Source: Pseudovirgaria hyperparasitica (taxonomy: Eukaryota; Ascomycota; Dothideomycetes; Acrospermales; Acrospermaceae). From it: DNA of 64,000 bases. How positions within the stretch are numbered: position 1 is the first letter of the stretch; each line of letters starts with the position of its first letter. The translations under genes were made by a program, and so were the position numbers. Below, in pieces: positions 1 to 11,265 of the stretch. Below the pieces are notes generated by a model, which was given only the letters and a program-made list of their open reading frames with translations, made no database searches and had not been told where the DNA came from. The stretch lies in NCBI RefSeq assembly GCF_010093815.1, contig NW_022985551.1:1933087-1997086 (forward strand). Reading direction: 5' to 3'.

Positions 1-3000
1 TGAGCAATGGCGGCTACAATAGCGGAAACCAAATGACCGGCGAGGTGTGTATCTCGTACTGTAGCCAGAACGGCTTCATCTATGCTGGAACAGAGTATGC
101 CGGGGAGTGCTGTATGTTGATCTCGTCACACTTTTGTTGTATTAAAGGCGCCCCAATGCTGGATCATGGCTTTGTCGATCCATACTACAATCACTGACCA
201 TGTTGCTCCTCTGATTTAGACTGCGGAGCTCGTCTCTCGAGCACAGCGACCGAGAGTCCGGATTCGGACTGTAACATGGCCTGTAATGGTGATGCGGCGC
301 AGGCATGTGGTGGTCCAGGCCGTCTTACAGTATATTGGAACGGACAGTCCCCTGCTGCGGATCCTATCGTCAATCCAGGTCCAGCTGGATGGAAGTCTTT
401 GGGCTGTTATGAGTACGTGAAATTCAATCCTGCCATGATACACCCCCTATATCACACATCTCGATCAACCCCAGTCTCCAATTGCTTGGCACTATTGTAC
501 ATACTAACAAAAGGGGCAGAGATGGCGGTTCCCGCACGCTCTCCCAGGGCGTTGCCGTACAGGGAGATTTGACCGTCGCCAAGTGTACGGCTGCGTGCAA
601 GGCGGGCAAATACAAGTATGCTGGGGTCGAATACTCGTACGAATGCTGTGAGTCGGTCCAAACGACCTAGACCGTCCCGGAAGCCGTCTAATGTCTGCTA
701 GATTGCGGTAACACAATCGACAACGGCCATGGCCCCAAGTCTGATGGCTGTACGATGACATGCAAGGGGAACAGTACCGAGTTTTGTGGTGGTGCGAACC
801 GCATCAACCTGTACGGACCGCCAGACGCCGTTCAGTCGTCTGCACCAAATTCTCAACCTTCCCCGACTGTTGATCCGGGCACCGCCGTTGATCGGCCAAA
901 CACTGATGCTCCAGTACCTGCTCAGACCACACCGTCTGAGGTTGATGTAGCCACCACGCCTACTGGTGCTGTTGCCACGGCGGCACCGAGAGAGACTGGC
1001 TCGGCTAACCAGCTGCCGCAAGGCTGGACCTATGCAGGCTGCTATGTAGATGGCCAATATGGCCGTATTCTGGTGCATGGACCGCCCGATAGCGACTCTT
1101 TGACCATCAATGGGTGTGTGTCGACATGCGTGCAGATGGGATACTCTGTTGCAGGGATGGAATACTCCAGGCAGTGCTTCTGTGACAACTACATCCGTAA
1201 TGGCGCGCTCAACACTACGGACTCGGACTGTAGCATGGCTTGTTCCGGGGCTGCTGACCAGAAGTGCGGTGGACCGGACAGAGTGAGTGTGTATGGTCAA
1301 GCGCCGGTGAAGATCATTCAGCGGCCCGAACAGCAGACGGATAACTTGCCTGGTAACTTCAAGTATATTGGCTGTCGCACGTGGGTTACCCTGGGGCGTT
1401 TCCACGACGATACTTTGATATACTAATTCATGACAGGGACGACTCTGGTGGTACAAGGACATTACCGTACAAAGCTGTCTACGCAAACACCAACAATGCC
1501 ACCACATGCCTGACCTCATGCATGACGTTCGGCTACAACGCGGGCGGCATGGAGTACGGCGAGGAGTGCTACTGCGGCGACCCAGACATGGTCCCGGCGG
1601 GAACCACCTTTGTCGATGATTCCGAGTGCAACACTCCTTGTCCCGGGAATCCGGAAGCGTTCTGCGGCGCCGGAAATCGCATGTCCTACTACGAATATCA
1701 GGGCGATCAGCTCCAGGTCTGGAACTACCCCTCTGGCAATGATGCTGGAAGGTACGAGTTTCTCATCTACGCGCCGACTGTTGCCCTCATCACCACTTTG
1801 GGGGTCAATGGGAAGGTTACTTTCCAGGAGAAGTTCGGTACTCAGTACAATGGCACTGGCTCATACGAGTTTGACCCCTTTTACGAGGACAATTACGATG
1901 CGGCCTGGCGCGAGATGATTGGTCTTCGGACGGACATTTTCTGCGCAGCCGGTCTCGTTCTTCCGGATAGAGCTGGTCGACAAGTCACCTTTGGCGGCTG
2001 GGCAGGCACGTCGACCATGGGCATCCGCCTCTACTGGCCAGATGGTGCGCCTGGCGAGCAGAGTGTCAACGACTGGGAGGAAAACGCCGACGAGCTTCAA
2101 CTACAGAACGGTCGCTGGTACCCCAGTGCCATGCAAATGGCCAACGGCTCCATCCTCATCGTCGGTGGCGAGACAGGCTCCAACGGACCTGCTGTCCCTA
2201 CCATCGAAATCGTGCCTCGCGTCGGCCCTGTACTTACCATGGACTGGCTACAGCGAACCGACCCCCTGAACCTCTACCCCTTCCTCGTCGTCCTCCCAGG
2301 CGGCGGCATCTTCGTCGGCTACTACAACGAAGCCCGCATCCTCGACGAAAACACCATGGCCACCATCAAAACCCTCCCCAACATCCCCGGCGCCGTCAAC
2401 AACCCCCTCGGCGGCCGCACATATCCGCTCGAAGGCACCCTCATGATCTTCCCCCAGCACGCTCCCTACACCGACCCCCTCGAAGTCCTCATCTGCGGCG
2501 GCTCAACCCCCGGCTACCCAGTCCCACTCGACAACTGCGTCTCCACCCAGCCCGAAGCCGCAAACCCGCAATGGACTATCGAGCGCATGCCCAGCAAGCG
2601 CGTCCTCTCCTGCATGACCGCCCTGCCGGACGGCACTTTCCTCATCCTCAACGGCGCACACTTCGGCGTCGCGGGCTTCGGCCTTGCCTCCGACCCGAAC
2701 TTCAACGCCCTGCTCTACGACCCCCGGAAACCCGTCAATCAACGTATCAGTGTCATGGCAAATACCACCATCCCCCGCCTCTACCACAGCGAAGCCCTCC
2801 TCCTCCCCGACGGCCGCGTCCTCGTTTCAGGCTCCAACCCAGACGATGGACCCGACGCAGTCTCGACAAACGAATACCGCGTCGAGGTCTTCCTCCCACC
2901 GTACCTGCTCTCCGGCCTCCCCCGCCCCACCTTCACCCTCCCCTCCTCACTCTCCCCATCATCCTCCACAGCAGCAGTAAACACAACCGCTATCCCCTAC

Positions 3001-3321
3001 GCCTCCACATTCACACTCACCCTCACATCCGCACTCTCCTCCCCGCTCTCCAGCCTCCGCATCTCCCTCCTCGGCACTACTAGTAATACTCACGGCAATA
3101 CGTTTGGCCAACGCACGTTTTTCCCCGAGTTTAGCTGTCGGGGAAACACGTGTACGGTTACGGCGCCGCCGGATGCGCATGTTTGTCCGCCCGGGTGGTT
3201 TATGGTGTTTGTGCTTGATGGGCAGGTGCCGAGTGTGGGGCAGTTTGTGAGGATTGGCGGGGATGTTGGGGGGCTGGGAGACTGGCCGCGAGTGGAGGGG
3301 TTTGTGGTGCCTGGGGTTTGA
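1..3321 (+). CDS. WSC-domain copper-radical oxidase (glyoxal-oxidase type), 5' end outside the window
   Basis: Secreted or wall-anchored AA5-type oxidase: the family oxidises aldehydes or alcohols and makes H2O2. Exons read as 1-111, 220-412, 520-647, 702-1380 and 1437-3321, all in frame. Four WSC modules are visible, with repeated motifs such as YAGTEYAGECYCG, GVEYSYECYCGN, GMEYSRQCFCDN and GMEYGEECYCGD. A Ser/Thr/Pro linker lies between modules 2 and 3. The catalytic part begins near 1710. FCAAG supplies the cysteine of the Cys-Tyr cofactor, and GRWYPSAMQ its probable tyrosine partner. RLYHSEALLLPDGRV carries the axial Tyr and a His ligand, and DAHVCPPGWFMVF in the DUF1929 region carries the second His. 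The key residues therefore look intact. The signal peptide and any further WSC modules would lie left of the window. The substrate cannot be told from the sequence. Confidence 0.9.
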
Positions 3322-3675
3322 TTTCGGAACGAAGGAGGGAGGGGATAGTGGGGGGGTGGAGGGGGAGAGGGTGGTTTGAAGTGCTTGTTAGGTATACGAG
3401 TGATGTTCTTCGTTGAGAGGGTGGGGGGATATATGTATAGCCGTGATATGAGTCTATGATTTTTTTGTGCTTCTACTACCTCCTTCGTACTTCCCTGCTT
3501 CTGCCACGTCCTCTCTGGCCCTTGACAACTATGCTTATGAACACGCCCTGCCTGACGTGCATGTGGCTGTATATATTGCTCTAGCCCCAGCTAGAGAAGA
3601 TGTAGATGGTATAACTCGTCAATAAAGATCAGGCCTATCTACATATCCATCTAGACGTTATCCACAAGACACTCC
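3322..3675. other. Convergent intergenic spacer
   Basis: Spacer between the convergent oxidase and AAA-ATPase genes. It opens with a purine-rich G/A tract and carries an AATAAA on the plus strand at 3621-3626 that could serve 3' processing. No gene seen. Confidence 0.5.
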
Positions 3676-6071
3676 CTACAACAACTTCGACACCCCGCCC
3701 GGCGCCCACTCCTCATACCGCCTCCTCATATCCGCCGTAATCATCCTCGGCACATCCCCCAACGCCTTCTCAAAATGCCTCATCCCCACCCTCGGCATCT
3801 CCCCCTTCTCCCCACCCTCCCACTCCGCCGCCGCCTCCTCCGCCGCAACATCGCAGATCCGCACTACTTCCGCGCCGGAACATCCCTCTGTGCGCTCCGC
3901 CAGCACATCGACGTCGACGTCCTGCTCAAGCTCTCTGCGACGGTTGCGCAAGGTGAAGATCTCGCGGCGGGCGGGGGTGGTCGGGGGCCCGACGTATAGA
4001 ATCGTGTCTATGCGGCCAGGGCGCAGGAGGGCGGGGTCGAGGGCCTCGGGGGCGTTAGTAGCTGCGATGACGAGGACGTTGCTGAGGGTTTCGATGCCGT
4101 CCATTTCGTTGAGGAGGGTGGTGACGACGTTGAGGCCTGGAGTGTGTATGTTGTTGTTGCGGGAGGAGGCGGCGATGGCGTCGATTTCGTCGAAGAAGAT
4201 GACGCTGGGGGAGGCGGCGCGGGCGCGGGTGAAGAGGGCGCGGATGGCGCGTTCGGATTCGCCGACGTACATGTTTAGGAGCTCGGCGCCTTTGACGGCG
4301 AGGAAGTTGAGGCCTGCTGAGGAGGCGACGGCTTGGGCGGTGAGGGTCTTGGAGCAGCCTGGGGGACCGTAGAGGAGGATGCCTTTTTGCGGGGTGAGGG
4401 AGAGGTGTTTGATTAGGGCTGGATACTGTGTTTCGGGGTGGGTTTGTTAGTTTTCGGTTTGGGGGTGGGGAGGAAAAAAGGGGGGAGGAGGATTTGTTTA
4501 CGTACTTTGTAGGGACGCACGGTGACTTTGTACATTGCTTCTTTGACGGCTTCGGCGCCGCCGATGTCTTCCCAGCGGACTTTGGGGGTTTCGAGGAATA
4601 CTTCTTTCATGGCGCTGGGGCGCACTTCGTGGAGTGCTGAGGTGAAGTCTTGTTCGGTTAAGATGTCGGTCGAGATGTGTGCTGGGGGTTGGTCGGTGTC
4701 TGGGATGGGCTCGGAAGGGGGTGCGGCGTCGACTCGCTCTTCGGCCTTCTCGAGTGCGACTATGCATAGTTCGACGAGGTCTCGGCCTACGTATCCGTGG
4801 GTGCGTTCGCCGATGCGCTCGCAGAGCGGGTCTTGTTTAGTGGTGTCGAGGATCGATTTGAGGATACTGCCACGCGCCCTGGCATCAGGAACTGGTATCT
4901 CGATGACTTTGCTGAACGTGTCGTAGGACCTCAGGGACTTGTCGACGGCCTGGAGACTGCGCGCAGCTGCCACTACAAGCGTCCGCTCTCCCTTCAAAGC
5001 ACGTAACCGAGACGCCAGACTGTCAAGCAAATCTCTTCGAGCAGACTCTGCGTCTCCAAAGACGGTTTCCCAGTGATCTATGGTGACGAGACTTGGTTGG
5101 ACCTGCTCAGCTTTTGCGAATATCTCTTTCAGCTTGGCATGTGCATCCTTTGCGGTCGTGCCTAGAGTTGCCGGGCTGATCTCGAAGACGTGCGGTCCGA
5201 AGGCTGCTGCGAGGCCTTGGATGGTCATGGTCTTGCCTGTTCCCTCAGGGCCATGAAGGAGGATACCGGCGCCGCGTCGGCATTTTGGTGGCCTCGTCCA
5301 GTTTGTCTTCGTCTTATTGTCATCTATCATGCGAGAAATGGACTTTGTCAAGATGTCCAATTGCTGCTCAAGACCACCAATGGTTGCAAAGTCAGGCTTG
5401 GGCGCAGCTTTCAATACTATTTGCGGACATTCCTCTACGAGCGAATTGACATCACCAGGCGTGTCTAGAACGATCTTCGTTCTGTGGTCGACTTTGTATA
5501 AAGTACTAGACGTGGCTGCTGGCTCAATAGCATGTATCTGCAACTGACGCTTCCTAGACTTGATCTTCGACACCACATCGATTGTGTATGGAGAGCACGC
5601 ACTCGAAGCAGCAACTGACAGCGTCAGTCATGGAGAAGCCAAAAGATCTACGCATCTATACATACACAACAAAATATGGATACAGAACAACGCCTGTTCA
5701 AGGTCCGCAAAATCCTCTAGCAAAGACCCACGTTCGCTGATATCTGTAGACCTAAGGTACACCGTGTCTGCATGTATCCTACCATCAGCGCCCTTTTCTA
5801 TGCTGACCTTTTCCTGGAAAGAGAGGCCGTAAAAGTTCTTGAAGGATTCTGTGACCTTCGCTATAGGCTTTGCATTATTTGCATTGGGGCTTTTATACAG
5901 CCAAGCAAATCCGTATACTGGCTTTCCACTGGCGTCTTTCAGTATGCATAGCTCGCCATTCTTCAAGCCGCACTGCGTCAGGCTTGAGCTAGTGAGATAT
6001 ATTCGAAAAGCTGCTTCCAGCGAGTTCGAGTCGCTGCCTCCTTCGTAGGGTCTGACTGTGAAGTCAGGCAT
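3676..6071 (-). CDS. AFG2: Afg2/Drg1-type two-ring AAA ATPase
   Basis: Family role: hexameric ATPase that strips shuttling factors such as Rlp24 from cytoplasmic pre-60S ribosomes. Exons 6071-5666, 5614-4506 and 4425-3676 give 754 residues, close to yeast Afg2 (780). The 51-nt and 80-nt introns have GTATGT/CAG and GTACGT/CAG ends. Residues 1-140 form an N-domain-like region. D1 has a good Walker A, GPEGTGKT (about 257-264). D2 has GPPGCSKT, the Cys-containing P-loop typical of Afg2/SPATA5. D2 also has an intact Walker B (VIFFDEIDA) and arginine-finger region (ALLRPGRID). D1 is odd: Walker B reads VTIDHWE, and the arginine-finger stretch reads SLRSYDTFSK where RRPGRFD is usual. D1 may bind but not hydrolyse ATP. 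Convergent with the oxidase, divergent from the next gene. Confidence 0.88.
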
Positions 6072-6285
6072 TCTGCGACGTGTGCTGTCCTGCTATGGTG
6101 CACTATTTGATTCCCAAGAAGAGAAAGTATAAAATTGCAATTGGAAATTATTAGCAAAATCATGATATGTGTCACCGCTCCGTATAAATAGGAGCTCGGT
6201 TTATGATTACGTAATTAATATTCCCTTAGGCTTCCGTGATGCGGTGACTCCAGTCCTTCTGGATATAATTGCCCGACACCTCTAC
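6072..6285. promoter_or_regulatory. Shared divergent promoter, with plus-strand TATA box
   Basis: The 214 bp separating two divergently transcribed start codons must hold both promoters. TATAAATA at 6183-6190 is about 100 bp before the plus-strand ATG. The middle (6115-6180) is AT-rich. Confidence 0.45.
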
Positions 6286-7981
6286 ATGAAGCGCTCACTG
6301 TGCCTGCCGCCCGACTTTCTGATACCCGCCTTTGCGACTCCATCTCAAAATTTATTCGCGAGATGCTCGCACAACGTTGCCCACCGACGATATGCCTCTG
6401 ATGGCAAATCCAATTCTTACCCGGTGAAACCCGACACAGCGAGCCAAACGCCTCTAAGGATCTCTCGAAGCACATCACTTAAAGGTTCAGGCTTCTCAGC
6501 AAAATGGCCGAGAGATACCAGTGGAAATGTTCCAATCAGGTTCTTTCCTGCTCTACCTGGTGCAAGACAAGCACGAGCTTCACCTGCACATTTCAGAAGA
6601 ATAAAACTTGAATCGGCGCGAGACAGTGATCTCAAACAGCCCGAGCGCAGTACTGAAATCGCAAGATCAGGTAAAGCGAACTCCAAGACGAATTCTTTAT
6701 TGAACGAGCTGTTTCCAGAGGTAGCGCAAAACAAGCCGGACGCCGATGATACACTTCGGAATTCAACGACAGCATATGCGCCCCCTCGAAGGGCACCTGA
6801 AATCACCTTTGACAAAGGGATCCACAATGATGAAAAGTCAAAGTCAACTTCGCTCCTGGATGAGCTATTCCCAAAAACAAGACTCAGTAAAATGAGAGAC
6901 CTGAAAACACTTGGCCACATTCCGGTCCCTCGACTTCATATTTCAACTGCGCGTGCTGGCGAGACTCGTAGTCCTGACCCGTCGATATCTGCCGAGGACA
7001 AGTATGCTCCCGGTGGGCAAAGTCGCAAGGAGGACATACGTGCACAATACGAGTTCAATCGACAGGAATTCTCGGTTTTGATGCTGAAGGGTGCCTCTCG
7101 AAACCTGAGCGAGGATGACTTTAGAAGAATTATTCCTCGAGGTAAGCACATTGCTGAGTGGCCAATTGGATCCGACATTCAAAGAGGTAAGTCTTGTAAT
7201 TGCTTCAACAGCTTGAATAAGCGTGCTCATGTATATCCCAGTCATTCCATTGCGCAATACATGGTCATTAGAGCGGACTGGGTCGTATTGCATCGTTTTT
7301 GCGAACAAAAGGGCTGCCATGGAGTACAGTGCACACGCGCACAAAGCAGCAAGGCTAAGTTCTATGGCAGCGCCGACTTCGCTCTTGGGAGCAATTCCAG
7401 CTGCGCCCGGATGCGAAGAGGATGGCATTGATTTGTATGCTTTGAGGCAATCCTTCACTCTAGCGCCCGACGGAAACGACTTCTCGCTCGAATATCTGGA
7501 ACGTCCGTACCTTGGCCACATGTACCATTTGTTAGCCAACGGCGGTTACTGCCCAATAGTCGAACACAATGCAGCAGCTCCATCCTCATCGTCTAAACTA
7601 GACAGTCCGCCGCCTAAGACAAAAGTCCTGCTGACCGCACATGGAGGATCTACCATGGCAAAAAGAAGCCTTATCGCTGCGATTAGAGCCGACGGAAAAG
7701 AGCGCGGAGAGCTTTGGAATCTCAAACATTGGCTTTATGGCATACAGAGGTTGCAAGACGTGCTATACACAGCTGCAAGGAACGGCTATATGCGCTGTGA
7801 TGAAGTCTCCCTGGAACAACTAGAGGAGCAAACATACAATCGATGGATACTGGACTTTGAGGATCCTGTGAGTGCGAGACAATTTGTACAGACATGGCAT
7901 GGCAGACAGCTGAGCCCTCCGGAGCATCATGATAAGAATTACATGCATCCCGACCTTGTCGTGACTGAAGTTCTCTGGTAG
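6286..7981 (+). CDS. Probable mitochondrial protein, weak RRM-like segment, function unknown
   Basis: Exons 6286-7186 and 7242-7981 (55-nt intron, GTAAGT/CAG) give 546 residues. The ATG at 6286 is preferred over the in-frame 6169 codon because it yields a basic, acid-free leader (MKRSLCLPPDF... ending near HRRYASDG) that looks like a mitochondrial presequence. Residues 40-240 are mostly disordered. A motif of the form SLLDELFP / SLLNELFP occurs twice (near 145 and 200). Residues 270-370, spanning the intron, alternate like a degenerate RNA-recognition fold (FSVLMLKGASRNLSEDDFRR, then GSYCIVFANKRAAMEYSAHA). The C-terminal half is well ordered and has no motif I can name. I do not recognise the family; mitochondrial RNA handling is only an inference. 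Confidence 0.7.
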
Positions 7982-8213
7982 GGTTTGTAGAGTATGTACA
8001 CTACAAATAGACTTGGCTTCTTCATTTGGCGATCGCATATCTACACACCAGAAGCTAGACTGAAGAATGCGCGTTGAGCATCCCAGAGGGTAATGACGTA
8101 CTTCAGCGAAGCGCTTGAGGTTACTCGGCTGGAAATGGTATCCTGATTCAATGACGGCCTGCTTTTCCCGGAGTTCAAAGGTGCTACTACCAGGGCATTT
8201 ACAAAGCTGCATT

Positions 8214-9233
8214 CTATGCATCCATCTGCCAGGCATATTCCAATTCTTGTCTGTTGACCTTCTTGTTCTTTGCCGCAAAATATTCCTTTTCAAAACCATT
8301 ACTCCTATCGACGCCATCCCACCGATATCCAGGTCGAATCCCGTATCGATTAGGTGCTGCAGCACCCTTGTACAACGGCTTACCCGTAACGCTTCGGCCC
8401 TCTTTCTTCTTAACCAGAAAGCCTGCCGCCGGATCGTTCCACCGATCCTTGTCTTTCATCTTATCGTTCAATTCCTCGTCATCAGCATATCTCGATAATG
8501 TCATATACTTTGCATCCTTGAGCTGTTGTTTCCGTGCCGCCTGTTCAGCGAGCTGAACATCTCCTTTCGCCATTCGTACCTCCGCGACTTTCTTCCGCTC
8601 CTCTTCCTCTGCCTTCTTACGCGCCTCCGCACGCTTCATTGCCACATTTATAATTCGCCCCGATGCGTCACGATATATTGTTTCATGCTCCTTGCCTGAC
8701 CGTGCAGCACTTGCCGCACCATACGCCTCTCGTTCTTCCCGCTCTTTGATTTTGATGGCGGCTTCGACCTGCGCGGCTGTCTGTAGACCGGCGAAGGCAC
8801 CAGACTCCATCTTCATAATGTTTTCTGAATCTTCGACCGTCGGCGCTTCATCTTCAGCACCTGCGCGGACCGAGTTTTCGGCCGCGGCAGATGCAATGAT
8901 GGCGTCTGCGGCAGCTTGCTCGGCATTGGATGGCGCTGCACTCCCGACAGTTTTCCAGCCGGACTTCTTGAGCTTGCGGCGTTCTATGCTCTGGCCAGAT
9001 ACTACGGCAACATCAGCATTATACTGGCTGGTAGACCTATGAGACCTACTTGTTGTCGGTCCATCGTCATCTTCTTCGTTTTGCTTGCCATTCCGCCAAC
9101 TGTTGTCCTCATCCTCTATGATGAGTCCTTCTGTGGGAGCGGCGGTACCCTTGCGCTTCCTCTTCTTGCTCTTCTTTTCCGATCTATCATCCGCATTCAG
9201 ATAGTTCTTTGCGAGATAGTCTGCGAGCGACAT
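8214..9233 (-). CDS. BUD13: Bud13/Cwc26 pre-mRNA splicing factor
   Basis: Subunit of the RES (retention and splicing) complex, joining Bud13, Snu17 and Pml1 on the spliceosome; a nuclear protein. A single exon encodes 339 residues. The N-terminus MSLADYLAKNYL followed by a KKSKKRKRK basic run is diagnostic for the family. So is the C-terminus: NRYGIRPGYRWDGVDRSNGF, then the EYFAAKNKK tail. The central part has a strongly charged helix (near 180-250, KRAEARKKAEEEERKK). The gene is convergent with its left neighbour (233 bp) and divergent from the GCIP-like gene on the right (212 bp apart). Confidence 0.92.
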   Translation of the reverse strand: MSLADYLAKNYLNADDRSEKKSKKRKRKGTAAPTEGLIIEDEDNSWRNGKQNEEDDDGPTTSRSHRSTSQYNADVAVVSGQSIERRKLKKSGWKTVGSAAPSNAEQAAADAIIASAAAENSVRAGAEDEAPTVEDSENIMKMESGAFAGLQTAAQVEAAIKIKEREEREAYGAASAARSGKEHETIYRDASGRIINVAMKRAEARKKAEEEERKKVAEVRMAKGDVQLAEQAARKQQLKDAKYMTLSRYADDEELNDKMKDKDRWNDPAAGFLVKKKEGRSVTGKPLYKGAAAPNRYGIRPGYRWDGVDRSNGFEKEYFAAKNKKVNRQELEYAWQMDA

Positions 9234-9445
9234 CTTGTGTTGACTGGAAGTGTTGTAGTGTTTTGACTAACCTTGAGCCCGACTTGTGACGTTTAAGTTG
9301 CGGATATGGGCGATGCGCGACTGGCTAAGGAGCAGGCATTTTCGCGCTCCAACTTTCTTGTGACTCCAACATCAATTTCACTTTACCCCTCCTCGATTGT
9401 CGACCCAGAAGTACGCCGTTCACAAACTCGACACACGTCTCAGAT
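9234..9445. promoter_or_regulatory. Shared divergent promoter between BUD13 and GCIP-like gene
   Basis: 212 bp between two outward-facing start codons. A pyrimidine-rich stretch (9350-9400, plus strand) precedes the plus-strand ATG. No clear TATA box. Confidence 0.4.
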
Positions 9446-10633
9446 ATGCCTCCAAAGAAGCCTACTGCCGCAACTCAACCCTCTTCAAAGCCAGACATGG
9501 ACAATCTCCTCTCCTATACGATCCGCACTCAAACTCTCCTCACACAGCTGTTGACCTCTGTGACGAATCCCCCGACGTCCATTCCTACTCTTCCTCCAGA
9601 TCAGCGTGTCCTGAATCCTCTCACTATTCTCCGCGACTCAGGGAAGCTCCTTCACGCTCACACCACCAAGCTGTCCCTCATGATCATGAACAAACCGTTC
9701 GGCGCAAAGTCAATGACGGCCGAACTGAAGGCATGCGTGGAAAAGTGCATTATGGGCATGATGGGTGCAGTGGACATATTGTCTTGCTCATGGCATCCGA
9801 TTTCCCCAAACTCCGATAATCCGGGTAGTGCAGACGTCAGCGATCAGAGCATCTGGGGAGATATGATGATTAGGGAAGCACGCACCCGGGTCGCGCGCGT
9901 AATCAGAGAGATGTTGGTCATGGTACAAGAGCTACGTACGCTCACCGAGACAGAAGCTGGGATCTTAGACTCTCCTAGCTCGGACGCAGTCTCTCAACGC
10001 GACAACTTATCCTCAACTGGCGTTGTATGGGAAGCATGCGACTCGCTCGTCGCATTAGAGAAGCTTAGTCTGCCCGGTCTCGCCGTAATGAAAGCAACTC
10101 AATATCACCAAACACTGAAAGATGCTTTGGCAGAGCTGAAAGAGTGGGCGGAAGAAGTCGACGGGGACGAGGCCGACTTCTCCGATGAAGGATTTTCAGA
10201 CGAAGACGATGAGCTAGACGCTATATTCGGCGCATCAAAGAGATTACCCAAAAACGATACTGCCCTACGTGAGCAGGTAGAACGCACAAACAAAAAGTTA
10301 TCTTCAATCGCTGTGTTATACCAAGCTTTAATCAAGCGTCGACTGAAACCATTCATATTCACATTTCCACCAAGTGCAGCGACAGAGCATACCTTGTTAC
10401 GTCGCACAAAACGATTAAACCAGATCATAGATGAGCTGAAGAGTATCCCCGACGAAGTCGATGAATTGGCTGGGGCTCTGTATGAGCTGGACGGCGGGTC
10501 TGCAGAGGCAAGGCTGAAAAACTGTATCGATATGGCGTCGGAAGCTGCTGCTCTTGCGAAGCTAAATTGGGACGGACAGGAGGACGAGTTTACTGTATGG
10601 AGTGGAAAATGGAAAGGCAGTGTAGAGTCATGA
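9446..10633 (+). CDS. GCIP-like protein (Grap2/cyclin-D-interacting family)
   Basis: A single exon encodes 395 residues. The layout matches fungal members of the GCIP (CCNDBP1, PF13324) family, an all-helical fold. The helical N-terminal bundle includes LLSYTIRTQTLLTQLLTSV and LHAHTTKLSLMIMNKPFGAK, then VEKCIMGMMGAVDIL with SIWGDMMIREART further on. A highly acidic segment (about 232-260, DEADFSDEGFSDEDDELDAIF) is followed by a second helical bundle (270-385). The human relative binds cyclin D and dampens Rb phosphorylation; what the fungal proteins do is not established. The start ATG follows a pyrimidine-rich leader and is the first in frame. Confidence 0.75.
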   Translation: MPPKKPTAATQPSSKPDMDNLLSYTIRTQTLLTQLLTSVTNPPTSIPTLPPDQRVLNPLTILRDSGKLLHAHTTKLSLMIMNKPFGAKSMTAELKACVEKCIMGMMGAVDILSCSWHPISPNSDNPGSADVSDQSIWGDMMIREARTRVARVIREMLVMVQELRTLTETEAGILDSPSSDAVSQRDNLSSTGVVWEACDSLVALEKLSLPGLAVMKATQYHQTLKDALAELKEWAEEVDGDEADFSDEGFSDEDDELDAIFGASKRLPKNDTALREQVERTNKKLSSIAVLYQALIKRRLKPFIFTFPPSAATEHTLLRRTKRLNQIIDELKSIPDEVDELAGALYELDGGSAEARLKNCIDMASEAAALAKLNWDGQEDEFTVWSGKWKGSVES

Positions 10634-11265
10634 TGGCAGAATATTGCGCACTCCAGCGACCATTTTCTGACCTATGAGTCTCATCTGTCACATAGAAAAT
10701 GGAGGCACAGGGACGCTTGACAATGCGTTGTCGCCGGGTTAACAACTCTCATACGGCCACTGCTTGTCAACCGCATACGTGCAGAGAGCCACGCTCTTAT
10801 GAGACTCTGTCTACGACTGCGCGACCTCCGCACCCGTTCAAAGCTTTAGGAAACCCCTGTCGAAAATGGTCAGGCCTCTAGCCAAGGTGCAGCAGATCTC
10901 CGCTTGGGCGCATAAAGCAGATTCCGCGCTGGTAGATATATCAAGCTGATACAGTAAATAATTCAAGTCAGTGTGAAGGCGAGTCAAAAATGTTATGTTC
11001 AATCGAAGAAATAGGGGAGCAGTATATTCCCGATCTAACTATATACTACCTAGTATCCATGACAGATCCTCCTCAAGCAACAGGGGTCGGCGCCCGCACT
11101 ATGTATGACGTGGGCGTGGATTGCGCCAAGGGCGTCCGACAGCTCGCTGGATTCTTGCTTCAGCGCACATGCAGCATTCTCTCTTCAAATTCCTGGATAT
11201 CCCTATATGGACGAGCTCCATACCCTTTGATCTCTATAACCTATATTCCTTAGAGTTGGCTCAGC
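10634..11265. other. Intergenic, no gene seen
   Basis: Tandem-oriented genes flank this 632-bp stretch. Small open frames exist (up to 87 codons at 10990-11253) but have no family resemblance, no splice-site support and no coding bias I can see. Presumably the 3' region of one gene and the promoter of the next. Confidence 0.5.

Noticed and set aside
698-1519. 273-codon minus-strand frame opposite the WSC modules
   Set aside because: Overlaps confirmed WSC exons on the other strand and has no family motif.
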